NCBI GenBank assembly: GCA_902728285.1
Contig: CACVBU010001312.1
Coordinates: 496,001 to 560,000 of the forward strand
DNA length: 64,000 bases
Direction: 5' to 3'
DNA from: Clytia hemisphaerica
Lineage: Eukaryota > Cnidaria > Hydrozoa > Leptothecata > Clytiidae
The stretch's first letter is position 1; the number at the start of each line of letters is the position of its first letter. Shown here piece by piece: positions 48,701-59,000 of the stretch. The position numbers were made by a program, and so were the translations under genes. The notes under the pieces are model-generated. The model had not been told where the DNA came from, ran no database searches, and worked only from the letters and a program-made list of their open reading frames with translations.

Positions 48701-50471
48701 GGTACTTTTTTGGATTTCCAACTAAGGGTTGGAAAAATCAGAAAATCTAATTTCAGTCCCACTAAGGGCCGGAAAAATAGGAAAATTTCAACTTTTTACT
48801 TCCTGAAAGATCGAAATTTGGTCAAAATTGGTCCCTTTGTTTTCTCCTTTTCAGTCCCGGTAAGGGTCCAAAGGTCGAAAGTCGGGCGGCACCCCCCCCC
48901 GTCAGCTCGCAACCCTAGTACACCCCCCCCCCCCCCCCGGGGACCTCTTCATGAAGCATATATTTTTTTGTACTTTTTGGTGCCTAAAATTAAGCAATCC
49001 AAATATTTATTTTAAGTTACCCTCCCATGGATGTTATTGGGACCCCCGCCCACTTTTTGAAAATACTTTGCGTTGTTAAAAGAAAGGTCCCTTATTTTTG
49101 CTCTGAGTAGGACGATAACTTAGACTGACTCCTATTTTGCCCTTGTATTTTGTATCCTCTATTTTCTCCAATAATATGATCAGAATCGAGATGAAATTGA
49201 TTACTTGCTGGCTCTTTACTTAATATTGAAATGAATCATTTGGTTTTCTTCAATTTCGAATGTTTTGATTTTGTCTTTGTATGCCATTTTTGTCAATCAG
49301 AGGTGACGTAATGTTTTCATCCATCGGATTGTTCTATTGGTTCTTTTCGATTTCAATTAGGTTTCTGATTGGTCAAAAAACACTAGAAATCACTGAAGCG
49401 TAAAATCTGAGCAAATAATTCGAATCATGACATTTGCGTCACGAGTTCCGGAAAAGCGATCGTTTTGTTTGGATATGTGTAGACAAGAGTGGGGGTATTT
49501 TTTTGAGTTTTAAAAGATTTTTTTTCTTTTCTGGTGTGGTGTACATTCAATCAAGCTCTCGAGGTAACAGGTTTGGACTTTCGATTTTGCTGTTGTTGAG
49601 CTATGATAGCGGATCTGAAATCTTCGAGTATTATAATTGTCTGACAATTCAGGACTTTTTTCACTGTTCTTAAGTTTTTTCAAGTTTTGAATGAGTTTCT
49701 TTCGTAGTATGAAATCTCTGTCTGTCTGTCCGTACAGTTAGATACTAATAAATGATTTTTGTTTTGCTAGTAGGTGTAAGAGGGTTTTTGTTAAACAGCC
49801 CTTTAACCCAAGATTTCCGGCCATACTCTCACGACCTAGTCCTACCGAGTAATATTTTCATCAGTATTATTTAGGCACCAAATTGGGGAAAGTGACGAAA
49901 TTTTCCTCCCAATCAATTTCATTGAACTATGACAAAATTGTCTGATGATGTATACTGTGATGTATGTGCTTATTATAAGCTTTTTATGAAACATCTTATT
50001 TCACCTTTTGCTCTGAATATTTACGACTCAAATGAAATTTTTCACACTACTGTAACCTTTTTGTTGTATTGTGACATATTAAAAGAGTGTCCAGATTTTC
50101 TATCCTGGCAACATTTTTATTCCAATTCTCAGGAAATCAAAGCTGATAATTCAATGCGTCTACTCAAAGGAACCGATCCAAAAGTGGATAGCTATAGTGC
50201 GTTCTGGGATAACAATCATACACACCAAACGAAGCTTTTCTCAGAACTGGTCGATCGTGATATTACAGATATCGTTGTCTGTGGATTAGCAACCGATATC
50301 TGTGTCAAGTTCACTTCAATTGATGGTCAGAAACATGGCTTCAACACTACAGTTGTTCTGGATGCGTGTCGTGGTGTTGCTCATGAAGGCATTGAAACTG
50401 CCAGGTGTGAGCAACAAGCTTGCGGTATCAAAATTATTGTTAGCTCTGAGGTTTCATCCTTGTTGGCCTAA
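42719..50471 (+). CDS. Naam: Nicotinamidase (NAAM-type isochorismatase-fold hydrolase), one exon unlocated
   Basis: Converts nicotinamide to nicotinic acid in NAD salvage; animals other than vertebrates carry it. Exons: 42719-42819, 43124-43256, 43607-43666, 44291-44368, 44784-44995 and 50133-50471. Start MKLVDITKAFQNARKY. The first four exons give an N-terminal extension of about 124 residues, largely helical in character, as in fly NAAM, but without a canonical EF-hand loop. The catalytic domain starts KVALLIVDVQNDF (catalytic Asp), then DWHPQDH (metal Asp and His), KGTDP (catalytic Lys), DSYSAFWDN and GLATDICV (catalytic Cys). The segment with WPxHC, the last metal His, should lie between 44995 (phase 2) and 50133 (phase 0) but I could not find it. 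The stop at 50469-50471 is followed by AATAAA at 50499. Confidence 0.9.
44455..44665. repeat. GC-richer SINE-like sequence in a nicotinamidase intron
   Basis: About 200 bp much richer in GC than its surroundings, with CGGCTGCCCACGCTAAAG (as in the core of the CCAGACGG elements), CTCTAAAGGAGCGGG, and paired blocks GGCCGATTTCCCATCGG. It could be a tRNA-related SINE or a fragment of a larger repeat. No tail or duplication seen. Confidence 0.35.
45046..46757. mobile_element. piggyBac-like TTAA-flanked element with nested repeats
   Basis: TTAA at 45042-45045 then CCCTTTAACAGCCGTGGC; at the other end GGCACGGAAAGGG then TTAA at 46758-46761. TTAA duplication with CCCTTT ends is the piggyBac hallmark. 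A palindrome GTCGGCATATGCCGAC sits just inside each end (about 45095 and 46694). Most of the interior (45250-46602) is another repeat array. No transposase, so a MITE that received an insertion. It lies in the last nicotinamidase intron. Confidence 0.65.
45250..46602. repeat. Tandem ~476-bp repeat array
   Basis: Units containing AGAACCGGAAATGTCCCG, TTTTCTCGAGATTTT and TTAGTACTGCCGAAAAGG. The landmark TTTTTTGAGATTTTCTCG recurs near 45461, 45937 and 46412, giving periods of 476 and 475. The array starts with GGACCTACCCCGGTGGGG and ends AGGTAGGTCC, which are complementary, so the array may itself lie between short inverted ends. Confidence 0.75.
46815..46975. mobile_element. Short MITE with TTACTCTCGGGTA ends
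   Basis: TTACTCTCGGGTA at about 46818 and TACCCGAGAGTAA at about 46960 are complements. Between them is a G-run (46852-46866) and TTGGAATAA. A diverged relative is at about 60360-60595 (TACTCTGGGAG to CAGGAGAGTAAG). Confidence 0.5.
47270..48135. repeat. Two tandem ~464-bp units related to the 45.25-kb array
   Basis: Both units open TATTTCTTGAATTTCT (47277 and 47740) and contain CCGGCCGAAAATGCCGG and ATGCGTATTCGCAATGCTC. The layout is like the 45.25-46.6 kb units (CCGGAAAT, GATTTTTTGCA, GCACA) but the sequence has diverged. A CAGGTAGGTCTATT block at 48311 follows, as at the end of the other array. Frames are open only because of the repeat. Confidence 0.7.
48640..48945. repeat. G/C-run bounded repeat
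   Basis: CCCGGGGGGGGGG at about 48642 and CCCCCCCCCCCCCCGGGG at about 48925-48942 flank roughly 280 bp with repeated TAAGGGyyGGAAAAA(T/A). It looks like a small inverted element with GC-run ends in the last nicotinamidase intron. Confidence 0.4.
48946..50132. other. 3' part of the last nicotinamidase intron
   Basis: AT-rich; a frame is open from 49929 into the final exon at 50133, but the part before the CAG at 50130-50132 has no nicotinamidase similarity and is read as intron. I see no WPxHC codons here. Confidence 0.4.
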
Positions 50472-50498
50472 GCTATTGACATCGCTAAGAGAAGACTG

Positions 50499-50504
50499 AA
50501 TAAA
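50499..50504 (+). promoter_or_regulatory. Poly(A) signal of the nicotinamidase gene
   Basis: AATAAA 28 bases after the stop codon, on the coding strand, with no other candidate nearby. This implies a very short 3' UTR. Confidence 0.6.
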
Positions 50505-51511
50505 GTTTACTGGCTAGAATCACACTCAGTAGTGTATGAAGCATTTTTAATATTGGGAGGGGGGTGACACCGTGGGTGCCGACCATGCTTTGATCTGAGG
50601 GGGGAATTGGGAAATTTGCAAAATAGGCCTCTATATTTTCTCTAATGTTTTAGATAGTCGTCTTTAAGAAACCATCTCTGAAAAAATTATTGGGAAAAGC
50701 CCCCCCCCTGCACCCCCGGCGGTTACTACGGCATTGTACTCAATATGAAGGGAAGGGGCAGTTTTTTGGGAATATGTACGTCACTTGTAATTAATTTGTA
50801 ATTCAATTAATTTATTGTCTTTTTAGACTTTTTTTTTATTATTTTCTATTATGTTTTTAGGGTTTAAATCGAACACCCAAATAGAACAAAAAATTATTTG
50901 CCCTTCGGGATAGCAGATATTCCGCTCAATAGCCGGAAAATTAACAGCTCGGATGGTTTTGGAGTGTTTCTTCTGATTGATTTTCAAATAGGAATTTCCC
51001 AGTTGGAGCTGAAATTGTAGGGTATTTCTTCCACCGCGGATGACCTAAATTACTAGCATAGTGTGCAAGGGGGCTCCAGGTCCCGCCTAACCCTAAAATT
51101 CCCACCCTCAATCCAGACTCCCAGATCCCAGCTAAAAATGTTATCCCCACGAAAAATTATACTAGTTCGAGGAAATAAACGAAAATTCTTACAGTATAAT
51201 AATAAAAAGGAGAAAACTTTAGCTTAGTTTAGTAAAAGAATTATTTATAGAACATAGAATTTAGAAAAAATTATAATTATATTGAAAATAAGAAAAAACA
51301 AACGTTAACTTTTACCAAAACAACAAAAATCCCACCTAAAGAAATTAATCCCACCTTAACTTGTTTCTTCTCATGGAAATTTTATACTGTCTGAAATTGC
51401 CAAATTCTCTCAGTATTGGTACTTTACAGATCGTCTGTAAAGTACCATATATAAACCACGTGTCTAAAACCTGTCAGAACTTTGTGAATTACACTTGTCA
51501 TTTTTGGTAAT
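50505..51511. other. Gene-free stretch after the nicotinamidase gene
   Basis: Contains a G-run/C-run pair (about 50555-50560 and 50700-50708) resembling the G-run elements above. No exon recognised. Confidence 0.3.
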
Positions 51512-51522
51512 TGGATTGAATT

Positions 51523-51983
51523 CCCGGCGGGGGGCACTCATATGGTCCGACCAACGGCATGTACCGCCTGGCTTCAGCGAAATGAGATATGAAATCGAAC
51601 TTCACTATAAGGGTCACAAATCTATAAACCCCTAAGGGCTAGATAGGCAACTTTAAGCTCTCTCCAGCAACAAAAAGTGAAGCAAAAATTCGACTTTTTA
51701 AATTTTTTAATTGTTTTCGGAGCACAAGATCAAAAGAAGTAGGTGGCAAACGCCATTTTTGCATCTCTCAAACCAGTGAAATGGCTTGTTGTCACGTGAT
51801 TTCTTTGGTAGGAAATCCTACCAAAAGCAAAACTTGCTTCACTTTTCGATAAAGGCCGCGAATCTAGCCCTTCGGGCTATGGTAAGGATACCTTTTCACT
51901 GCTCAAGGGCTGCACTGTAAGGGTCCGATTTTGAAAGCCAGTTTTACGCGGCACATGCCGTCGTTTAGAAATCGAGAACCCCC
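51523..51983. mobile_element. 461-bp TIR element with 11-bp target duplication
   Basis: Flanked by TGGATTGAATT at 51512-51522 and again at 51984-51994. The ends are imperfectly complementary (CGGGGGGCACTC against GAGAACCCCC), with a better-paired inner block: ACGGCATGTACCGC and GCGGCACATGCCGT. A second internal pair is GGGCTAGAT and ATCTAGCCC, with AAGTGAAGCAAAAATTCG. A duplication of this length would suit Mutator-like elements. No transposase. Confidence 0.6.
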
Positions 51984-51994
51984 TGGATTGAATT

Positions 51995-53443
51995 TCTCCA
52001 AAAAGATAATGTGCTAATCAATTGTATTTCTCACCCCTATCTCGACGTTCTCGCCTTAACAACAAATACCAAATTGACTGGGTGACCGATCAATCCCACT
52101 AAGTTTTGAAACTTTGAAATATTATTTTTTGTTTTCCAGGAAAATGAAAATAATGAAAAATAAAGATAATCATGAAAACATTATATCAAATGTACATCCC
52201 TCATATTTTGTTGAATCGAAAGATTAAATGTGATATGGAATGAATTCTGGAGGAAACGATCGAAGAAGCGCCGTCCGAGACAGGTATTCTTTACAAATAT
52301 TTTCCCGATCTTTCAGTATGTGATTTTGTATTGTCTTTGTGTCCCCTTAGAACTTTGGGGCAGAGACCTCAAAAATGGACTGATTTGGTTATAGCACGTT
52401 CAAAACATCACTCAAACTAGCCTGAAAAAGTCACCCACCTTAGTAGCTTTTCCCGGCTAGATAAATATGAACAACAATCAACCTCCTATCTCTCATGGCA
52501 TTCTCGGATGAATTTTAGAAATTTTCTAAACTTCTTCCCTAACCTGATTTCGACGATCCCTGAGTAGTAAAACAAGTGAGACGCTTCACTTTTTTCTCCG
52601 CAAAATAAAACTATATTGAAAGTGTATAGGTTTATGGTCTCGAAAACGTCGAATGATTTCTATCTATTGTTTGACTTTCGAACTTTGATGTCCTTTTGTC
52701 TCTGTCAGTTGTGTTTTTCGTTAAACCCTTAAGAATGGCTGACCTACAACAACCCTGGGAATCGAGACGGAAGGTTATTCAAAATATTTCATGTAATAAG
52801 ATGTCTCTTGCAAAACTTAAAATAAAAAAGTTATAAAGAGCCAATAACTAATTCAAAACGTGATTAATAGCATCTCATTAAGGTCTATTAGTAGCAATAA
52901 TGTGAAGTATTAAAAACGATCAAGATACCCAATTTCGTCAGTCATTTTGGCAAACTTGTATTTCAATCAAGCATCTGATGCTTTTTTGGAACATTTATTA
53001 AGAAATGCATCTTAATAGAATCCTCATTACGGTTTTTCCTTAAACATGACATTAAACAGTCATTCCAGGGTGCTATAATTGACTAATTATAGGGGCTTAG
53101 CAAGCCGCAGTGACGAACATACCGTATATTTCTCTATCTAACGCGATGCATTAATTTTTTTCTCAACGGCATACGCGGGTATAATTAGAGAGGGCGTAAT
53201 ATCTTAACCTTTTGGCGTTCTTGGATTGCGTTGATAAAGCCTGTCTCAATATAATCTGCAGTGGAGACAAAAGCTGTCATTTTCAATAGATTTCGAATTA
53301 GATAGTAGTTTTGTGCTCGTTGAAACGATGAAGCCTAGGAATTACAATAAGCCTTCATAGTTAAGGCATTTACCAGCTAAGAAAGGCTGTATAGGTAAAA
53401 CATGGTTTTCTTACAACAGTATTATCAAAACTAAATCCTGGCT
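51995..53443. other. Gene-free stretch
   Basis: No recognisable exon or element end; AT-rich with scattered short frames. Confidence 0.3.
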
Positions 53444-53905
53444 ACCAGTGGATACCCCTTAAAACCTACAAAAAATAGAGGTACCCTCTATATGAAAATT
53501 TACTCAAATAACTTTTTATAAAATAGCCCTTTTGGTCTTAAATTTTGAACAGTGATTCACTACAAAGTTACTAATGTTACAATTAGATCATTTATACCTA
53601 AATATTTTCCAAACTGTACGTTAAAATCAAAATACCCCTTAGAAAACTTACACTATTACACCTTTAAACCTACAGACATTGACTTTTGTCAAAAACGGAT
53701 TTGAAGGGTCAAAGTTTTTATTGACTTCATTTTTGACGTATGGTACTAATGTTTTTCTATATATCCATCAAATTTGTGACATTTTGGTATGTAATCTGAA
53801 CATGTTTTGAGAAAGTCGTAATCTCTGGGTCTGAAAAACTTAGGGGAATTTTGATAAAATTTTGAATAACTTTGAATTCTACGTCACTTTGCGATACACG
53901 TTTTT
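53444..53905 (+). mobile_element. Truncated copy of the ACCAGTGG element
   Basis: Begins ACCAGTGGATACCCCTTAAA and follows 15001 onward with gaps (shared AATAACTTTTTATA, TTTTGAACAGTGATTCAC and TTTTGAGAAAGTCG) until about 53905, where similarity stops near TTTGCGATA. The right TIR is absent. Confidence 0.65.
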
Positions 53906-56009
53906 TTTTTTTTAAGAAACACACTTTTAAGAAACATGAGGCTCAGAATGCCTAAAAACTAAGAAACATTTAAGAAACATGCTGAGGCTGAGAATGAACT
54001 CAAAATGCCGATTTCTTAAGAAACATGGCTGCTTGGTAAACTAGTTTCTTTAAAAAAAAATAATGGAAATTCTCGAAATTAGGTATTTCATGAAAGTACA
54101 TTTATAAGAGGTTGTAAAAAAGTGAATTAATACAAATTAAATTAAGTTTAGTGGCTAAGAGAGCCCAAAGTGCACCTTTGTAGCTTTTAAGGGAATATAC
54201 GGTTTTAAGGTGGTACAATCTGAAATAGAGAATTACGTTCCGATCCGATTCTGAAACTTCGATGAAATACCCCCCTCCCTGAAATCAGATAAGCTATCTA
54301 AAGCTACCAGGAAGCTTATTAGCATTATGATTTTCCGTTTTTAAGAGATCACTTTTCTTGATGGTCGTTGATAGTAAGAATTTTTCCATTCCTTCTTTAG
54401 TAGTATGTAGCACTTCCATCCTCTTTTGGCCAGGGTTAGCATGGCAACGAATTGTGTTTGTTTTGTTACTAAGACTAATGAAAAAAGTGGTGGCCTCTAT
54501 ACCCACGTCCTATCCTCGTTTCTTTACAAATAGATAATCGCACTTCTTCTATTGTCGCACGCCCAATATCATAAGGCACCTTAGTAGTAATTTGCAGAAT
54601 CGAAACTCTACTAAAGCTCAGCTTCTTTAATTGAGGATAGTCTATATGTCTATGTAATTTCTAAATGTAATGTGGGTGATTTATCCGAAACCCAATTTGA
54701 ATGAGTGGGATTTGAAAACGCCAATTTCCTTAGTATTGTAAGTAATAGTTGAGGTTTTTCTCCTTTAGCTGGGTTTTATCAAATAATTCAATATCATTTG
54801 ATTAGCGGTGAAAATTATGAATACTTTCTTAAGGAAATGTCTGATATACAAAATTGAAAGGGCTTTGTTTTACAAAAGTCTTCGTTACCTCCCTCTAGGT
54901 ATGGTGTGTTTTCTGCTGCGAAGATGTTTAGTTTTCAATTTGTCTGGATCCCAACCGACTGAGACTGATGGTAAAACAACACTTTTACTGTCCTTGATTG
55001 TGCGGGTGAAAGTTTGTGGGGCTCTCCAAACTGTTTTAGCATCTTCTAGCATATAAGTCTGTTCGTTTTCATTTGGATAATTGTTAAAAAGTTTTCTTAT
55101 TACTGGCCCATCTTCATATGAAGATTATAATTCCTCTTTTTGCTCTCTTTTGGTTCATTTCCACTGTTCGCAGGTAAAGGAAAATCATCAAAATAGATTC
55201 CCCTCACTTTCAACGTACACTAAATTTTAGAGCTAGAAATCTGAAAAATGAATTAACGGAAAAGAAGGAAAGGAACCAGCAGAAAAGGTATTGGCAAGGA
55301 TAAGTGTATTTAATTCATTCAAAATTGAACATGGATGTGGTTTTTATCTCAATTTTTCAGGATCTGGTTGTCGTTGTGTGACTGCGTGTGGCTTCATACC
55401 AAAATGTCTGCTGGCAAATTCTCACTGAACCGTATTCCGACAAAGAATTTGCAAGAAAAAATGAAGATAAAAAGATAATTGTGTTAAGTGATGTAAGTGA
55501 TTTTTGTATGCGGGTAAATTGCGAAATTATAAATGCCTTGTGGTAGCTTTTTGCTGGTTCTACCTACCGTCTCTTATCATATCAATGAACTCCATTGCTT
55601 TGATTCTACTACCTAAGTGCTGTCTGGTAAGCGATAACAACACCTACTTTTTCTCCGTCAATTCTGGTCAAAATCCATCATAAAATGCTACGTTTTCTTT
55701 ACCAGAAGACGGTTTTTCCAAATACATTCCCGGCGTCTGAACTTTTTTACAGTATTATTCCAGCGAACGTCAGTTTGAATTTTGAAACTATTGGATGACC
55801 CATCAAAGAACTGAAATGTTTCTTAAATGTAATTTATACACGACCGTAGGGTGCGGCGTTAGGGTCAACAGCACGGTAAAATAACAACTATGAAAAGGAA
55901 AATATATGTCAAACTTGTGAATGCGGCTAGAATTTGTGTTAAATATCCAAAAAATGACGAATAAACCAACTGCTTAATAAGCTAGCCGATAAATACAGCA
56001 AAATTTTAG
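53906..56009. other. Gene-free stretch with an AAGAAACAT repeat
   Basis: AAGAAACAT is repeated several times at 53915-54030. Further on I see no recognisable gene. A spliceable-looking frame with LTEPYSDKEFARKNEDKK ends at a GTAAGT donor at about 55492, but its upstream part is closed by a stop and has no acceptor. Confidence 0.3.
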
Positions 56010-56187
56010 TTCCTTTGACGCTGCGATGAAAATTCGACAGTCGTATATAGAGGAAGCTCAAAAAAAACTTCGGAAACTCATCACGCACCTGGTAGAAATG
56101 AAGACCAATAAGACAGGGGATTCAATGACTCTGATTCATTCGTCCATGGTATACAAAGACAGCAGAAAAGACTTTCATTCAGAGGAA
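56010..56187 (+). CDS. Candidate isolated exon, product unknown
   Basis: An ORF with an ATTTTAG acceptor at 56009 and a GAAG-GTAAAA donor at 56187. It reads SFDAAMKIRQSYIEEAQKKL onward, a charged helix-like segment, then SMTLIHSSMVYKDSRKD. I recognise no family and could not find partner exons with certainty; 57136-57150 (GFGSK) has matching phase. It may be chance. Confidence 0.2.
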
Positions 56188-56352
56188 GGTAAAATATCCC
56201 CTTTTTAGTCTGGGGTATAAGAGTTGAATTTCGGAATTCCACGGCTAAGTAAAGAAAAGTTCTAATTGAAGAGAATCTTGACTTGATCAATGTTGACTGT
56301 TGATTTTTAACTGGAAAAATTCATAACAGAAAAAAGTTTTCTGGTCCCTTGA

Positions 56353-56811
56353 CAGTCTGTGCTACTAACTCGATCGGGAAGATTCTTCCGAAATGAGAAG
56401 AACCTTCCCCGAACGGGAAGAACTTTTTTGCCCGTTTGGGAAGATTCTTCCTCTTTGGAAAATTAAAAATTGCCGGAATCTTTTGCGAAGCTGTACGATG
56501 ACCGGCGAAAGTTTAAACTTTTTGGAGGTGAAAAAGTATCAAATTTTAAGGTTTTTCACCGAAAGAAAAATAAACTTTACCGTAGAAATCTTGTTAAATT
56601 GTGAAAAAACTGCGTAAACTTCCCAAACGGGAAGTTCCAACCCGATCGAGTTTTCCTTATTTTCAACTTTTTCCCGCTCCTTCCCGACCTGGAAGTCTGT
56701 TTTTAACTCTTACTCATTCATTACGCGTTTGGGTGTCAAGTTAATTTCCCGTTCGGGAAGGTTTTCCCCAGTTCGGAAGAATCTTCCCGATCGAGTTAGT
56801 GGCACAGACTG
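56353..56811. mobile_element. 459-bp foldback element with CAGTCTGTG ends
   Basis: CAGTCTGTGCTACTAACTCG followed by ATCGGGAAGATTCTTCC at the left, and the complement GGAAGAATCTTCCCGATCGA then GTTAGTGGCACAGACTG at the right. Flanked by CCTTGA on both sides (6-bp duplication). The interior repeats CGGGAAG/CTTCCCG many times. No coding sequence recognised. Confidence 0.8.
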
Positions 56812-58220
56812 CCTTGAGAGAAACTTCTAAACTATTTACCTCTGTTGAACTTTCCATAATTCGAATGATTATTAATTTTCCTTAATTCTTGAGTTATAAA
56901 GTCTTTAAAGTTAGATTGAATTAATAAAAGGTGAAGAGCTTCTCTGGTGAAATGGATCCGCCCTGTTACGCCCTGTTACATCCGATGAGTGTAAGAACAC
57001 CTACTCGCCCCTAAAAATGCCTAAGCTAAAGATTACTATTTATGGATTTCTTGTCTTTATTAACCCCGAACTTTCCCATTACAGGAAGAAAGTACTGAAC
57101 AGTAATTAATTATCTTTTGTGTTTTCTTTATTTAGGATTCGGTTCAAAAGGTGGGTTCATGTAATAATCCATGCGGTAAGTAATGTGATAAAAAGACAGC
57201 TTTATTATTTCTATACTGTCGTCATAGCAACAAACCTTGAACAGGTGATATAGGAATTTTGACGTGTCCGGCAAAAAGTTGGTTACATTGCGAAATTCAA
57301 TTTTGCCCGGTGACAGGACTAGATTAAAGGCACTAAAAGGGAAGCATTTTTTGTATTCATTTCAACATTTTCTGTTATTTTTAGTCTATGTTTTCCCGTC
57401 TGGATGGAACAAGTCGATTCATGCAAAATGTACTTTGATGACACCGTAATTTTTGCCGAATGGTTAATGCACAAGCTGGAGTAAGGATATCCTAGATCGT
57501 TTTTATCGTATTAGCCCCTTAGTGAAAGAAGTGTTCTCTCTTAACAATTCAAAGCTAAACAACGCAAAAGAAAGGAAAAAATATAGCAGTTTCAAAGGTG
57601 AAAAGGTCGTTTTAGAGTTTTTAATGATTTTTGGAGAAAACTTTCCAGAAATTTCTAGCAATGTCTAATTTTAAAGAACAGAAGGCCGATAATTGCACTC
57701 CAATTGAGAGAGCACGTCATTGTTCTTCTAAACGTACGCCAGAAAGCCAATTACTCTGGCTGTTTAGACGTCATTTTTTGAAGAACTTTCCCAAAAGCTT
57801 GTTCCGCTAGACAGTAAGTCTACAGTCGTATCAACCTGAGGCTTTTTACCGCCGAAACACACCCTTCAATCAAAGCAAGGATTTTTTTGCTGTTGAACTC
57901 ATCTTGAGATTACGTCACTTAGATCCGTTGTATTGATTTCACGTCAGAAAAAAGCCCACTCACCAGGCTCAATATCATTGAAATCCATGGATTTTATCTT
58001 TAAGCGGTCATTCTTATCAACTTCTTTTGATGTTGGGCTTGTACTTTAGGTCCTTTTGATCTTACCGGAAGCACCCTTTTTGCTTAGTGACGTTTTGTTT
58101 TTCCGGTTTGCTCTCCCAAGTTTGACGTACGGAAAAGATTCTTTGGAAATGAAAACGTAAAACTTTGTTTTGAACTTCATACTACTACATTGTTCCAGTG
58201 ACAATATTTCCTATAGAATA
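56812..58220. other. Gene-free stretch
   Basis: No confident exon. A weak acceptor/donor pair frames 57136-57176 (see the candidate at 56010). Confidence 0.3.
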
Positions 58221-58391
58221 TGTCAACTCTCTCTAATTCTTACCTCTATTATTCGAATCTTTCTGTAAATCGAACTCAAAAGATTGATCCTGTAAAGTTG
58301 TTGAAAATACTCTCCGTTACCCGAATCGTTCTATAATTCGAAGAAAGTTCTTCGGTTCCTTGAAGATCGGATTATAGAGAGTCAACTGTAT
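58221..58391. mobile_element. pogo/Tigger-like MITE
   Basis: The right end reads, on the minus strand, TACAGTTGACTCTCTATAAT then CCGATC. The left end TGTCAACTCTCTCTAATTC is its imperfect complement, with TTATTCGAA and TATAATTCGAA inside. This is the usual end pattern of pogo/Tigger elements. No transposase. Confidence 0.65.
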
Positions 58392-58859
58392 TTGCATACA
58401 AGAGTCCTTGAGTCTTCAAAAGTCGATGGTCTAGAAAATGATTTTAACATGATCGAGTATAGAGATAACATATAAAAATGGCTATTAAAATTGAACGCTG
58501 AATAACGATGAATAACTCTAAATAGCAGCCTTTATTTCTATGGGGAAGCTATTTAACTACATTAGGGAGATGATAATTTTGTGCTCAGTACACATATTGC
58601 AAAATCTTCCTTGCACGTGTCAAAAATTTATGCTAATGACTACGATTTTCATTTTTTTACGCGCTTCCTTACAATCTAAAACAAATCAGCGAATGCTTAT
58701 CGGTATGAGTGATTTTTTTATCGACTCGGTCATCGTTTTTCATTCGTCGTCTTCAGAATTGATGCTGAATAGCTATTTTTAGCTTTAAAGTCTTATACTT
58801 TGACAGCATGTTTCACACCTGCAGAATAAAAAAACGGTTTAACCATAATAAAAATGACC

Positions 58860-59000
58860 CTGTTCAGGGCCCACGCAGGCGGGAGGCCCTGCCCTGCCCT
58901 CCCCCACTTTTTTGCAAAGTAAGCAAACTATGGTTGCGCCTCCTTAGACTCTATATTCATTACCCCGCACTTTCAAATTCAAAGCGTGGGCCCTGCTGTC
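58860..59000. repeat. Small inverted repeat with GGGCCCACGC ends
   Basis: AGGGCCCACGC at about 58867 and GCGTGGGCCCT at about 58985 are exact complements enclosing about 110 bp of GC-richer DNA. It looks like a short foldback element. Confidence 0.55.

Noticed and set aside
49929-50132. Coding extension of the last nicotinamidase exon upstream of 50133
   Set aside because: The open frame is continuous but has no similarity to nicotinamidases, while a good CTCAG acceptor sits exactly where the family similarity begins.
55362-55492. Exon of an unknown gene (LTEPYSDKEFARKNEDKK frame)
   Set aside because: It has a good donor, but the same frame is stopped by TGA before the nearest acceptor and no AG lies between, so no valid exon can be drawn.
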